Source: Candidatus Magasanikbacteria bacterium RIFOXYD2_FULL_41_14 (lineage in GTDB: Bacteria > Patescibacteriota > Patescibacteriia > Magasanikbacterales > GWA2-37-8). From it: 47,297 bases of DNA. Position 1 is the first letter of the stretch. The number at the start of each line of letters is the position of its first letter. The position numbers and the translations under genes are program-made. Under the pieces are notes generated by a model. The model was given only the letters and a program-made list of their open reading frames with translations, was not told the DNA's origin and did no database searches. Shown here in pieces: positions 41,529-47,297 of the stretch. The stretch covers positions 1 to 47,297 of the forward strand of contig MFRE01000004.1 of the NCBI GenBank assembly GCA_001784475.1. Reading direction: 5' to 3'.

Positions 41529-42966
41529 AAAAAAGAATAATTAAAATGTAAGCCAAAATCATTAAATAAATTGATAAAGAAATTTCACGGGACGCAAACC
41601 ACAACCCCCCGAGCCAATTTACTATTAGTATAACATATTTTAACCCCAAATGGGCAATAAACGCAAAAATCTGCCCTAACGGTAAAAAAATTAAACCAAA
41701 TACCGTGGCCACAAAACCGGACAGCATTAAAAACGGAATTACCCATAAAATTAATAAATTTGATAATGGCGCGACCAGAGATACTTTACCGAATTGATAC
41801 GCGAGCAAAGGCAAAGTCAAAATTATCGCCCCCATCGTGGCGCATAAAATATTATCTTCTGAAACTTTAAAAATTTCCGCCAAACTCGGACCCAAATACA
41901 TCACGCCCACCACTGCCAAAAATGATAGCTGAAAGCCGGCATCATAAAAAATTACCAGAGGTTTGAATGCTACCATTATCGTCGCTGCCAAAACAAGCGC
42001 ATTAAACGAACGATTGGGACGACCAAATAGTTGCGCGGTCAAACCGACAACTGCAAGCAAGGCCGCGCGCGTAACCGACGCGGTCGCGCCGGTAAAAATT
42101 ACAAAAATAAATAAAATTATTGCCGATAACCAAATTGCCTGCCGCCGCCAAAATCCAACAAAAATTAATCCAGCCAAAACTGCGACCACAATGACCGAGG
42201 TGTTGTAACCCGACACCGCGATAATGTGAGTAAGTCCGGTGCGATTAAAATTATTTAATAATTCCGCTGGCAATGCTGATTTTTCGCCATACAACAACCC
42301 CGCCATTAATCCTGCTTCTGGCTCAGGCCAAAGTAATTTTATTTTTTCGCCAACCAACTCTTTTAAAGAAAAAACCCCGGCTTTAATTTTGTTTCCACCA
42401 AATCCGGACAAAAGCGCGACATCGGGCAATTTACAAATGGCATACACACCCTTATTTAATAAATATTTATCATAACGAAAATCATTGTATGGCTCGGGAG
42501 CGCTGAATTGGCAATTTAATCGCCAACGATCACCATAATGATATATTGGATACAAATTGTAGGCAACCAAAATTCTGCCATGATAATTATCTGCCTTAAA
42601 AAAATATCGGCCCGATTTGTCCACTTCCACCACTGCCCCCTCTACTGTAAATTGCCGACCGATTAAACTGGTTATTTCGCTAAGATTGCCAGACGGTAAA
42701 ACTGACAACGCGCGCCAGCTGCCGAGACAAAACAACAACAAACAAATTGCCCCAAAACGACCAGCATTATTTTTAAAAAATAATGTTAATAAAAAAATTA
42801 CTATTAAAAAAAATATAAAAAGAATTTTTTTAAGAGATATTATAAGAGATACATCGTTTTCTAACAAAGAAAATATTCCCACCCCCAAAATAAAAAAACC
42901 GCAGTAAATCAAAAAACTGCGGCTTTTAGAATTATAAATTTTTTCTGCCCCCTCCTTTAGGTTCAT
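41461..42966 (-). CDS. comEC: ComEC/Rec2 competence channel, N-terminal and membrane part
   Basis: 501 residues, about ten TM segments. It forms the inner-membrane DNA channel of natural transformation. The soluble DUF4131 part (about 85-200) precedes the Competence domain, with GLLYGEKSALP, FNRTGLTHIIAVSGYN (the G-L-x-H-x-x-A-x-S-G signature) and ATASVTRAALLAVVG. The MBL-type C-terminal domain of normal ComEC is lacking and is encoded separately at 39815-40744. The last about 22 residues (FPRKRESSGG...) are translated from a PE1 repeat, including the stop. ATG at 42966. Confidence 0.93.
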   Translation of the reverse strand: MNLKEGAEKIYNSKSRSFLIYCGFFILGVGIFSLLENDVSLIISLKKILFIFFLIVIFLLTLFFKNNAGRFGAICLLLFCLGSWRALSVLPSGNLSEITSLIGRQFTVEGAVVEVDKSGRYFFKADNYHGRILVAYNLYPIYHYGDRWRLNCQFSAPEPYNDFRYDKYLLNKGVYAICKLPDVALLSGFGGNKIKAGVFSLKELVGEKIKLLWPEPEAGLMAGLLYGEKSALPAELLNNFNRTGLTHIIAVSGYNTSVIVVAVLAGLIFVGFWRRQAIWLSAIILFIFVIFTGATASVTRAALLAVVGLTAQLFGRPNRSFNALVLAATIMVAFKPLVIFYDAGFQLSFLAVVGVMYLGPSLAEIFKVSEDNILCATMGAIILTLPLLAYQFGKVSLVAPLSNLLILWVIPFLMLSGFVATVFGLIFLPLGQIFAFIAHLGLKYVILIVNWLGGLWFASREISLSIYLMILAYILIILFLSFPRKRESSGGQSSGSPFSRG

Positions 42967-42980
42967 ACTGTCACAAACAT

Positions 42981-43012
42981 TGTCATTCCGAGCATAGCGA
43001 GGAATCTCTGTC
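42981..43012. repeat. PE1 variant, left flank of the GIY-YIG gene
   Basis: TGTCATTCCGAGCATAGCGA-GGAATCTCTGTCC. Its reverse complement closely matches the element at 43329-43363, forming an inverted pair around the GIY-YIG gene. Confidence 0.85.
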
Positions 43013-43018
43013 CGGCAA

Positions 43019-43318
43019 TTACTCTTTACTAATTAAATCATTATATAAATCTCGCCAGGTCGGATTTGTGTCCTTTATTAATTTTACTTTCTTTTCTCGG
43101 CGCCACCCTTTTAACTCTTTCTCTCTCGCAATCGCCACATTTATATCTGTAAACCATTCATAATACACCAACTTTTTTATTTGATATTTTTTACTAAAAC
43201 CTTCAAACACTCCATCTTTATGTTGCTCAACCCTCTTAACTAAATCACTGGTAACACCAATATAAAGCACATATGAAACACTGGACATTATGTAAACATA
43301 ATAATTGTGTTGTTTCAT
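43019..43318 (-). CDS. GIY-YIG domain endonuclease-like protein
   Basis: 99 residues from ATG at 43318; a longer start would translate the flanking repeat and the 3' end of leuS. Motifs: YYVYIMSSVSYVLYIGVTSD (the GIY...YIG pair in YVYI / LYIGVT), LVKRVEQHKDG with catalytic-type Arg, and the Glu of REKELKGWRREKK. This is the small stand-alone UPF0213/YhbQ type, whose cellular role is unsettled. The gene is bracketed by inverted PE1 variants (42981-43012, 43329-43363). Confidence 0.88.
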   Translation of the reverse strand: MKQHNYYVYIMSSVSYVLYIGVTSDLVKRVEQHKDGVFEGFSKKYQIKKLVYYEWFTDINVAIAREKELKGWRREKKVKLIKDTNPTWRDLYNDLISKE

Positions 43319-43328
43319 ATTTCTGATT

Positions 43329-43363
43329 GGACAGAGATCCCTCACATTCGTTCGGGATGACAA
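43329..43363. repeat. PE1 variant, right flank of the GIY-YIG gene
   Basis: GGACAGAGATCCCTCACATT-CGTTCGGGATGACAAC, ending just before the leuS stop at 43369. Inverted relative to the left flank. Confidence 0.85.
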
Positions 43364-43368
43364 CGTGA

Positions 43369-46300
43369 TTAAATAACTATACTCACGAGCTTCCCTTTCA
43401 CATAAATCACTTTCTTCGGCTCTTTGCCCTCTAACCATTTTTGGATTTTTTCAGTTCCGAGCGCCTGCGCTTTGACATCGGCTTCGGAAATATCAACTGG
43501 CACAATTATTTCATCGCGTAGTTTACCATTTACTTGAACGACAACGGTAATTTCGGAATGTTGAATTTTAGTTGGGTCGTGTTTTGGCCAAGCGGATTTG
43601 AAAATACTTTCTTTGTTGCCTAACTCGGCCCAAAGTTCTTCGGCTATGTGAGGTGCGAAGGGGGCGAGAAGTTGCAAGAATGAAGCGAAGGATTGAAGAC
43701 TTAAGACTGAAGATTGCGAGGCCTCGTTCACAAAAATCATTAACTGTGAAATTGCAGTATTAAAATGCAACGCCTGAATATCTTCCCCGACTTTTTTAAT
43801 TGTTTGATTCAACAATATTTCCAACTTAGCATTTTTGTCATTTCGAATCCCCGTCGCAGTGGGTGAGAAATCTCTGTCATGTCGGGATGGAGATCCCTCG
43901 TCGGCGCGAGCCTCGCTCGGGATGACAAGTGAAGTGCGAGGATCACTCGGGATGACAGACAAAGAAAGATTCCAAACTTTCTCTAAAAATCTTCGGCAAC
44001 CGATAACGCCTTTCGTACTCCATGCACAAGCTTGATCAAACGGTCCCATAAACATTTCGTACAAGCGCATTGAATCCGCGCCAAATTCAGCCACGACATC
44101 ATCGGGATTAATTACATTATTCCAACGCTTGCTCATCTTGCGCCCGTCTTCGGCTAAAATCAAACCGACATTTTGCAATTTGGTAAATGGCTCCACAGAA
44201 TTTACCACGCCAATATCAAACAAAAACTTATGCCAAAAGCGCGCGTAAATTAAATGTCGCGTCGCGTGCTCGGCACCGCCTACATATAAATCCACCGGAT
44301 TCCAATAATTTATTTTTTCTTTGTTCCATTCAAATTTACTACCAAATTTCATCGCATACGCAAGGTAGTACCAACACGAACCAGCCCACTGTGGCATAGT
44401 ATTGGTTTCGCGCTTAGCCGGCCCGCCACAATGAGGACATAATGTATTCACCCACTTATCAATTCCCGCGAGTGGCGATTCCCCGGTTCCAGTCGGTTCA
44501 TAATTTTTTACTTTTGGTAATTCAAGTGGCAGGTCTTTTTCCGGAATTGGGTACCATCCTAAATTTAATTTACTTACTTCTGGAAATTCTCCCAGTATCT
44601 CTGGCAACTCTAAAATACCCGCACTTTTATTAAAATGGCCTTTGTTGTGAAATTTTCTTACAGCCAAAACTAAGCCAACATAATCACTTACAACATCCAT
44701 CGGTATGTAAGGATCATTATCTGACAAATACAAAGTTGTTGCATTAACCAATTCATTTACTTTCTCAAGATCAATTTTTTCTTTATTTAATCTACGAACA
44801 CTTTCAATTGATTCTTCGCTACAACCAACCGCGCCCAACGCTTTCCAACTACTTTCATTTTGACTTGGGCCAGTCGGACCAACCATAATCAACTTTTCGA
44901 CATACCAGCCATTCTCTTCAATATATTTACAAGCAAAACGCGCGCCAAAACTATGACCAACAATAAATAATTTATCACCTTGTGTTATTGGTAATTTTTT
45001 TAATTCATTGATCCATTCTCCAAAATTAACTTCACTTTCAGAATTTGATAAATTTGGTGTTAACACTTCATATCCACGCTCAGTCATTTCTTTTTTAAAC
45101 CACGGAACCCAATTTTCTTCTGCACTACCATAAATACCATGAATGTATAAAATTTTTGGCTTTCTCTGCGCGCATTTATCACAATGCACCAAAGGAATCG
45201 GCTCGCCCCAATAACGTTGGCGCGAAAAAACCCAATCACGAAGTTTATATTGAATTTTCCTCTGGCCCAATCCTTTTTCTTCCAGCCATTTAATCATTTT
45301 TTCTTTAGCTTCTTTTGTTTCAAGACCGTTTAAAAAGCCAGAGTTAATAGCGACACCATCATCAACAAAACACACTTTCTCTACGCCAAAAACTCTCTTG
45401 ATCATTTCATGTTCACCGCCATCTACTGGATTTTTTAAAAATACTTCCATTATTTCTTCTTCTTTCAACCACAATACATCAAACCGAGCATCTTCACCTT
45501 TAACTTCTTTTTTATCTTCATTGATTAATTCAACAACATAACACCTGAATGGCTTTATTCGATTTTCCTTTTTATATAACGCATAAAAATTAGCCTCTAT
45601 CTCACCTAAAAACTCCTTTATCGTATAATTGGCATACCCAGTCTCCTCGCCGATCTCTCGAGTCAGAGCCGAAACATCATCTTCGTTGCTTTCTACACCA
45701 CCACCGGGTAATCTATATTCTTTAGTTATATTATCATATAAAGCGAGATATTTATTCTTATTTTTAATAATAGCACCAACACAAACTTTTCTTACGGCCG
45801 CGTTGATACGATCTCCAATTTGCTTTGCAACAACATTCGCAACTCTAATTCCATATTTTTTTGCAAATTCAAAATCCCGCTCATCGTGTGCTGGCACTGC
45901 CATAATCGCGCCGGTTCCGTAATTACCCAAAACATAATCCGCCACAAAAATCGGTAACTCTTCGCCATTTACCGGATTGACCGCTTTGACACCTTTTAAT
46001 TCCACACCGGTTTTTTCTTTTTGCAATTCAGTGCGTTCCAAAGTTGTTTTCTTTTTTGCTTGAGCGAGATATGCATCAACTTCATCAATATTATTAATCT
46101 TCAATCGAAGCTCATCAATCATTTTATTTTCTGGAGCAACAACGCAATATGTTGCGCCGAATAATGTGTCGGGACGAGTGGTGAAAACTTCAAATGAATT
46201 ACTCCAACCGCCCCCGGCCTCGAGGCCGACCCCTCCTCGGGCAGGAGGGGTGACAACGTTTCCCCTCCTTTCGAAGGAGGGGCTAGGGGTGGTTGTCGTC

Positions 46301-47013
46301 GACACGACAGAAAATTTAACAATTGCGCCTTCGGATTTTCCAATCCAATTCCTCTGCATTTCCTTAATTGACTCAGGCCACTCTTTCAATAATTCAATAT
46401 CATTTAGCAAACGCTCAGCATAATCGGTAATTTTCAACACCCATTGGCGCAGAGGTTTTTGTTCTACCACACTACCACAGCGCTCGCATTTGCCATCTTC
46501 CAAATCTTCATTAGCCAAACCGGTTTTGCACGACGGACACCAATTGATCGGCTCGTAGGATTCAAACGCCAGACCCTTTTTAAATAATTGTAAAAATATC
46601 CACTGCGTCCATTTATAATATTCCGGGTCAGTCGTGTTGACTTCCCGATCCCAATCATAAGTAAAACCCAAAAGACCCAATTGTTTTTTAAAAACTTTTA
46701 TATTTTCGGCAGTCGCCTCGGCCGGATGAACTTTATTTTTCAAAGCGTAATTTTCCGCCGGCAAACCAAACGCGTCCCAACCCATCGGATGCAAAACATT
46801 ATATCCTTGCATCATCTTTTGGCGCGCGACAATGTCGGTGGCGATGTAACCCTTCGGGTGGCCAACGTGCAAACCCGCTCCGGACGGATATGGGAACATA
46901 TCCAGGACATAGTATTTTGGCTTGTCCGAACTTTCGTTAGTTTTATAAATTTTATTTTTCTCCCAAGATTTTTTCCACTTAGATTCTATTTTTTTATGAT
47001 CGTATTTTGGCAT
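43369..47013 (-). CDS. leuS: leucyl-tRNA synthetase with inserted Nudix and RBBP9-like hydrolase domains
   Basis: 1214 residues against about 800-880 usual. LeuRS charges tRNA-Leu and edits mischarged tRNA. Core parts: HVGH (HIGH motif, 49-52), zinc-ribbon cysteines (CPSC..CERC, 159-179), editing-domain motifs (TTRPDTLFGATY, 278-289; GTGAIMAVPAHDERD, 366-380), KMSKR (959-963), and the C-terminal VVVQVNGKLRDEI. Insertions: residues about 236-274 from a PE2 repeat. Residues about 402-547 form a complete Nudix domain with the full box (GGVESNE, REIGEETGY). Residues about 617-817 form an RBBP9/YdeN-type alpha/beta hydrolase (ILYIHGIYG, GHSFG with Ser688, DNDPYIP, GHFN). Residues about 1018-1062 come from PE1 repeats. 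The hydrolase lies between HCDKC and WYPIPEKDLP, a known variable loop. All frames are continuous. Confidence 0.95.
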   Translation of the reverse strand: MPKYDHKKIESKWKKSWEKNKIYKTNESSDKPKYYVLDMFPYPSGAGLHVGHPKGYIATDIVARQKMMQGYNVLHPMGWDAFGLPAENYALKNKVHPAEATAENIKVFKKQLGLLGFTYDWDREVNTTDPEYYKWTQWIFLQLFKKGLAFESYEPINWCPSCKTGLANEDLEDGKCERCGSVVEQKPLRQWVLKITDYAERLLNDIELLKEWPESIKEMQRNWIGKSEGAIVKFSVVSTTTTPSPSFERRGNVVTPPARGGVGLEAGGGWSNSFEVFTTRPDTLFGATYCVVAPENKMIDELRLKINNIDEVDAYLAQAKKKTTLERTELQKEKTGVELKGVKAVNPVNGEELPIFVADYVLGNYGTGAIMAVPAHDERDFEFAKKYGIRVANVVAKQIGDRINAAVRKVCVGAIIKNKNKYLALYDNITKEYRLPGGGVESNEDDVSALTREIGEETGYANYTIKEFLGEIEANFYALYKKENRIKPFRCYVVELINEDKKEVKGEDARFDVLWLKEEEIMEVFLKNPVDGGEHEMIKRVFGVEKVCFVDDGVAINSGFLNGLETKEAKEKMIKWLEEKGLGQRKIQYKLRDWVFSRQRYWGEPIPLVHCDKCAQRKPKILYIHGIYGSAEENWVPWFKKEMTERGYEVLTPNLSNSESEVNFGEWINELKKLPITQGDKLFIVGHSFGARFACKYIEENGWYVEKLIMVGPTGPSQNESSWKALGAVGCSEESIESVRRLNKEKIDLEKVNELVNATTLYLSDNDPYIPMDVVSDYVGLVLAVRKFHNKGHFNKSAGILELPEILGEFPEVSKLNLGWYPIPEKDLPLELPKVKNYEPTGTGESPLAGIDKWVNTLCPHCGGPAKRETNTMPQWAGSCWYYLAYAMKFGSKFEWNKEKINYWNPVDLYVGGAEHATRHLIYARFWHKFLFDIGVVNSVEPFTKLQNVGLILAEDGRKMSKRWNNVINPDDVVAEFGADSMRLYEMFMGPFDQACAWSTKGVIGCRRFLEKVWNLSLSVIPSDPRTSLVIPSEARADEGSPSRHDRDFSPTATGIRNDKNAKLEILLNQTIKKVGEDIQALHFNTAISQLMIFVNEASQSSVLSLQSFASFLQLLAPFAPHIAEELWAELGNKESIFKSAWPKHDPTKIQHSEITVVVQVNGKLRDEIIVPVDISEADVKAQALGTEKIQKWLEGKEPKKVIYVKGKLVSIVI
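43845..43965. repeat. PE1 variant cluster inside leuS
   Basis: At least three elements: GTCGGGATGGAGATCCCTCG, GAGCCTCGCTCGGGATGACA and TGCGAGGATCACTCGGGATGACA. Encodes LeuRS residues about 1018-1062 (VIPSEARADEG, SRHDRD) just before the anticodon-binding domain. Confidence 0.85.
44566..45165 (-). other. RBBP9/YdeN-like hydrolase domain inserted in LeuRS
   Basis: LeuRS residues about 617-817. A serine-hydrolase fold with nucleophile elbow G-H-S-F-G (686-690), acid in SDNDPYIP (about 764-771) and His in NKGHFN (about 790-795), so the catalytic triad seems intact. Substrate unknown. Its borders are clean: synthetase sequence ends at HCDKC and resumes at WYPIPEKDLPLELP. Confidence 0.85.
45373..45810 (-). 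other. Nudix domain inserted in the LeuRS editing region
   Basis: LeuRS residues about 402-547. A complete Nudix box G-x5-E-x7-R-E-I-G-E-E-T-G-Y (about 438-460) and flanking strands VRKVCVGAIIKNKNKYLALY and FRCYVVEL. It enters the CP1 editing domain after FEFAKKYGIRV and leaves before DDGVAINSGFLNGL. Typical substrates are nucleoside diphosphate derivatives; the specific one is unknown. Confidence 0.88.
46195..46305. repeat. PE2 palindromes inside leuS
   Basis: CCCCTCCTCGGGCAGGAGGG and CCCCTCCTTTCGAAGGAGGG, with the GGGGTGGTTGTC tag. Encodes LeuRS residues about 236-274 (PSPSFERRG, TPPARGGVG) at the entrance to the editing domain. Confidence 0.85.
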
Positions 47014-47104
47014 ATTTTTTTTATTTACCCGCCGAGTTTACGGGTGACACAGAGCCGAATGGTTGTGCGATGTACCGAAAGGCGGGCCATTAAACGGTAA
47101 TCGT

Positions 47105-47133
47105 ATTGTACTAAAATATAGGAAAAAAGGCAA
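47105..47133 (-). promoter_or_regulatory. sigma70-type promoter of leuS
   Basis: On minus: TTGCCT (47133-47128), a 17-nt spacer, TACAAT (47110-47105). The predicted leader is about 85 nt. It can form either CCCGCC(47078-47073)/GGCGGG(47035-47030) or a local ACCCG/CGGGT hairpin next to the start. No T-box motif is seen. Confidence 0.65.
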
Positions 47134-47143
47134 GAAAAACAAA

Positions 47144-47170
47144 ACATCCGCCAATTGACGGATGTTTTTT
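47144..47170. terminator. bidirectional rho-independent terminator
   Basis: ACATCCGCC-AATT-GACGGATGT (one G-T/A-C wobble position) with T residues on both strands. On minus it would end a gene entering from the right edge, just before the leuS promoter. Confidence 0.75.
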
Positions 47171-47189
47171 CTCCTTTAATTCCAATAAT

Positions 47190-47297
47190 TTAGAAACAAG
47201 GGAGATTAGGTTGGCGCGCTGGATACAAATTGGCGCCTAACCTTTCTTGCCAGAGGACCTGGCGTAGAGGAAAGCGCCCACCAAACAAACGGCGGGC
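47190..47297 (-). CDS. possible C-terminal end of an unknown gene, cut by the window edge
   Basis: An open frame on minus enters at 47297 and ends with TAA at 47192-47190. It gives 35 residues ending RLGANLYPARQPNLPCF. The composition (R, Q, L, aromatic residues) looks like protein, and a terminator follows 20 nt after the stop. The fragment is too short for recognition; chance openness cannot be excluded. Confidence 0.35.
   Translation of the reverse strand, partial: ARRLFGGRFPLRQVLWQERLGANLYPARQPNLPCF

Noticed and set aside
43319-43438. Longer N-terminus of the GIY-YIG protein
   Set aside because: The extra 40 residues translate the PE1 flank and the leuS 3' end in another frame; the GIY motif begins right after the ATG at 43318.
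44566-45810. Inteins in LeuRS
   Set aside because: The inserted segments are complete Nudix and alpha/beta hydrolase folds without splice motifs at the borders.
47014-47104. T-box riboswitch ahead of leuS
   Set aside because: No T-box core sequence or terminator/antiterminator pair was seen; the leader is too short.
47173-47297. RNase P RNA, SRP RNA or tmRNA fragment
   Set aside because: GAGGAAAG and CCAGGTCC-like strings recall these RNAs, but the required neighbouring conserved blocks are absent.

Overview
The window looks like a chromosomal segment of a Candidate Phyla Radiation (Patescibacteria, Parcubacteria-like) bacterium. This is inferred from three things: the PrgI / VirB4-like ATPase / giant Cys-rich protein locus, the compact housekeeping gene set, and the many short palindromic repeats. 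Standard stops including TGA are used. Starts are mostly ATG behind A/T-rich leaders, with almost no Shine-Dalgarno motifs. Nearly all genes are on the minus strand; only the first protein gene is on plus.

Layout, left to right. (1) 1-2.5 kb: tRNA-Ser(GCU) on minus and a polytopic membrane protein on plus, driven by overlapping divergent promoters; comF follows on minus. (2) 2.5-23.2 kb: a T4SS-like surface or secretion locus on minus. In transcription order it encodes a membrane-anchored Ca-binding repeat protein, a 2767-residue secreted Cys-rich giant, a 1643-residue VirB6/TrbL-like protein with a huge coiled-coil tail, two unknown proteins, a PrgI-family protein, a TraC/VirB4-N-like protein, a VirB4-like ATPase, and a single-TM protein that resembles VirB8 in layout. 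There are two promoters, one before the Ca-binding protein and one before the VirB6-like gene; a nested hairpin terminator follows the giant gene. No relaxase, coupling ATPase or integrase is visible. (3) 23.3-30.8 kb: ksgA, a DUF4015 glycosidase-like gene, tsaC/sua5, prfB, a COG2426 membrane protein and a frameshifted lytic transglycosylase. (4) 30.9-33.9 kb: an AbrB/RelE toxin-antitoxin pair with a strong promoter and a symmetric operator, then groS-groL under a CIRCE-like operator. (5) 34-39.8 kb: a nusA-yidC-PRC barrel-unknown-nucleotidyltransferase-O-antigen-ligase unit ending in a long structured RNA. (6) 39.8-47 kb: a ComEC split into two genes, a methyltransferase, a GIY-YIG nuclease and leuS.

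The most striking theme is genes interrupted in frame. LeuRS (1214 aa) carries an intact Nudix domain and an intact RBBP9-type alpha/beta hydrolase inside its core. TsaC/Sua5 carries a DUF559 endonuclease-like domain bracketed by repeats. KsgA, ComF, ComEC, the ComEC-like beta-lactamase-fold protein and LeuRS all carry translated palindromic repeats. Three repeat families are named here. PE1 has cores ATTCCCGC...GCGGGAAT and TCATCCCC...GGGGATCC. PE2 is CCCCTCCTT...AAGGAGGGG-like and G/C-rich. AT3 is made of A/T-rich intergenic spacers. PE1 is open in all three reading frames in this window and is used in all three. A GIY-YIG gene lies between inverted PE1 copies. The combination of frame-neutral palindromes and nuclease genes resembles Rickettsia palindromic elements and may be an uncharacterised mobile system.
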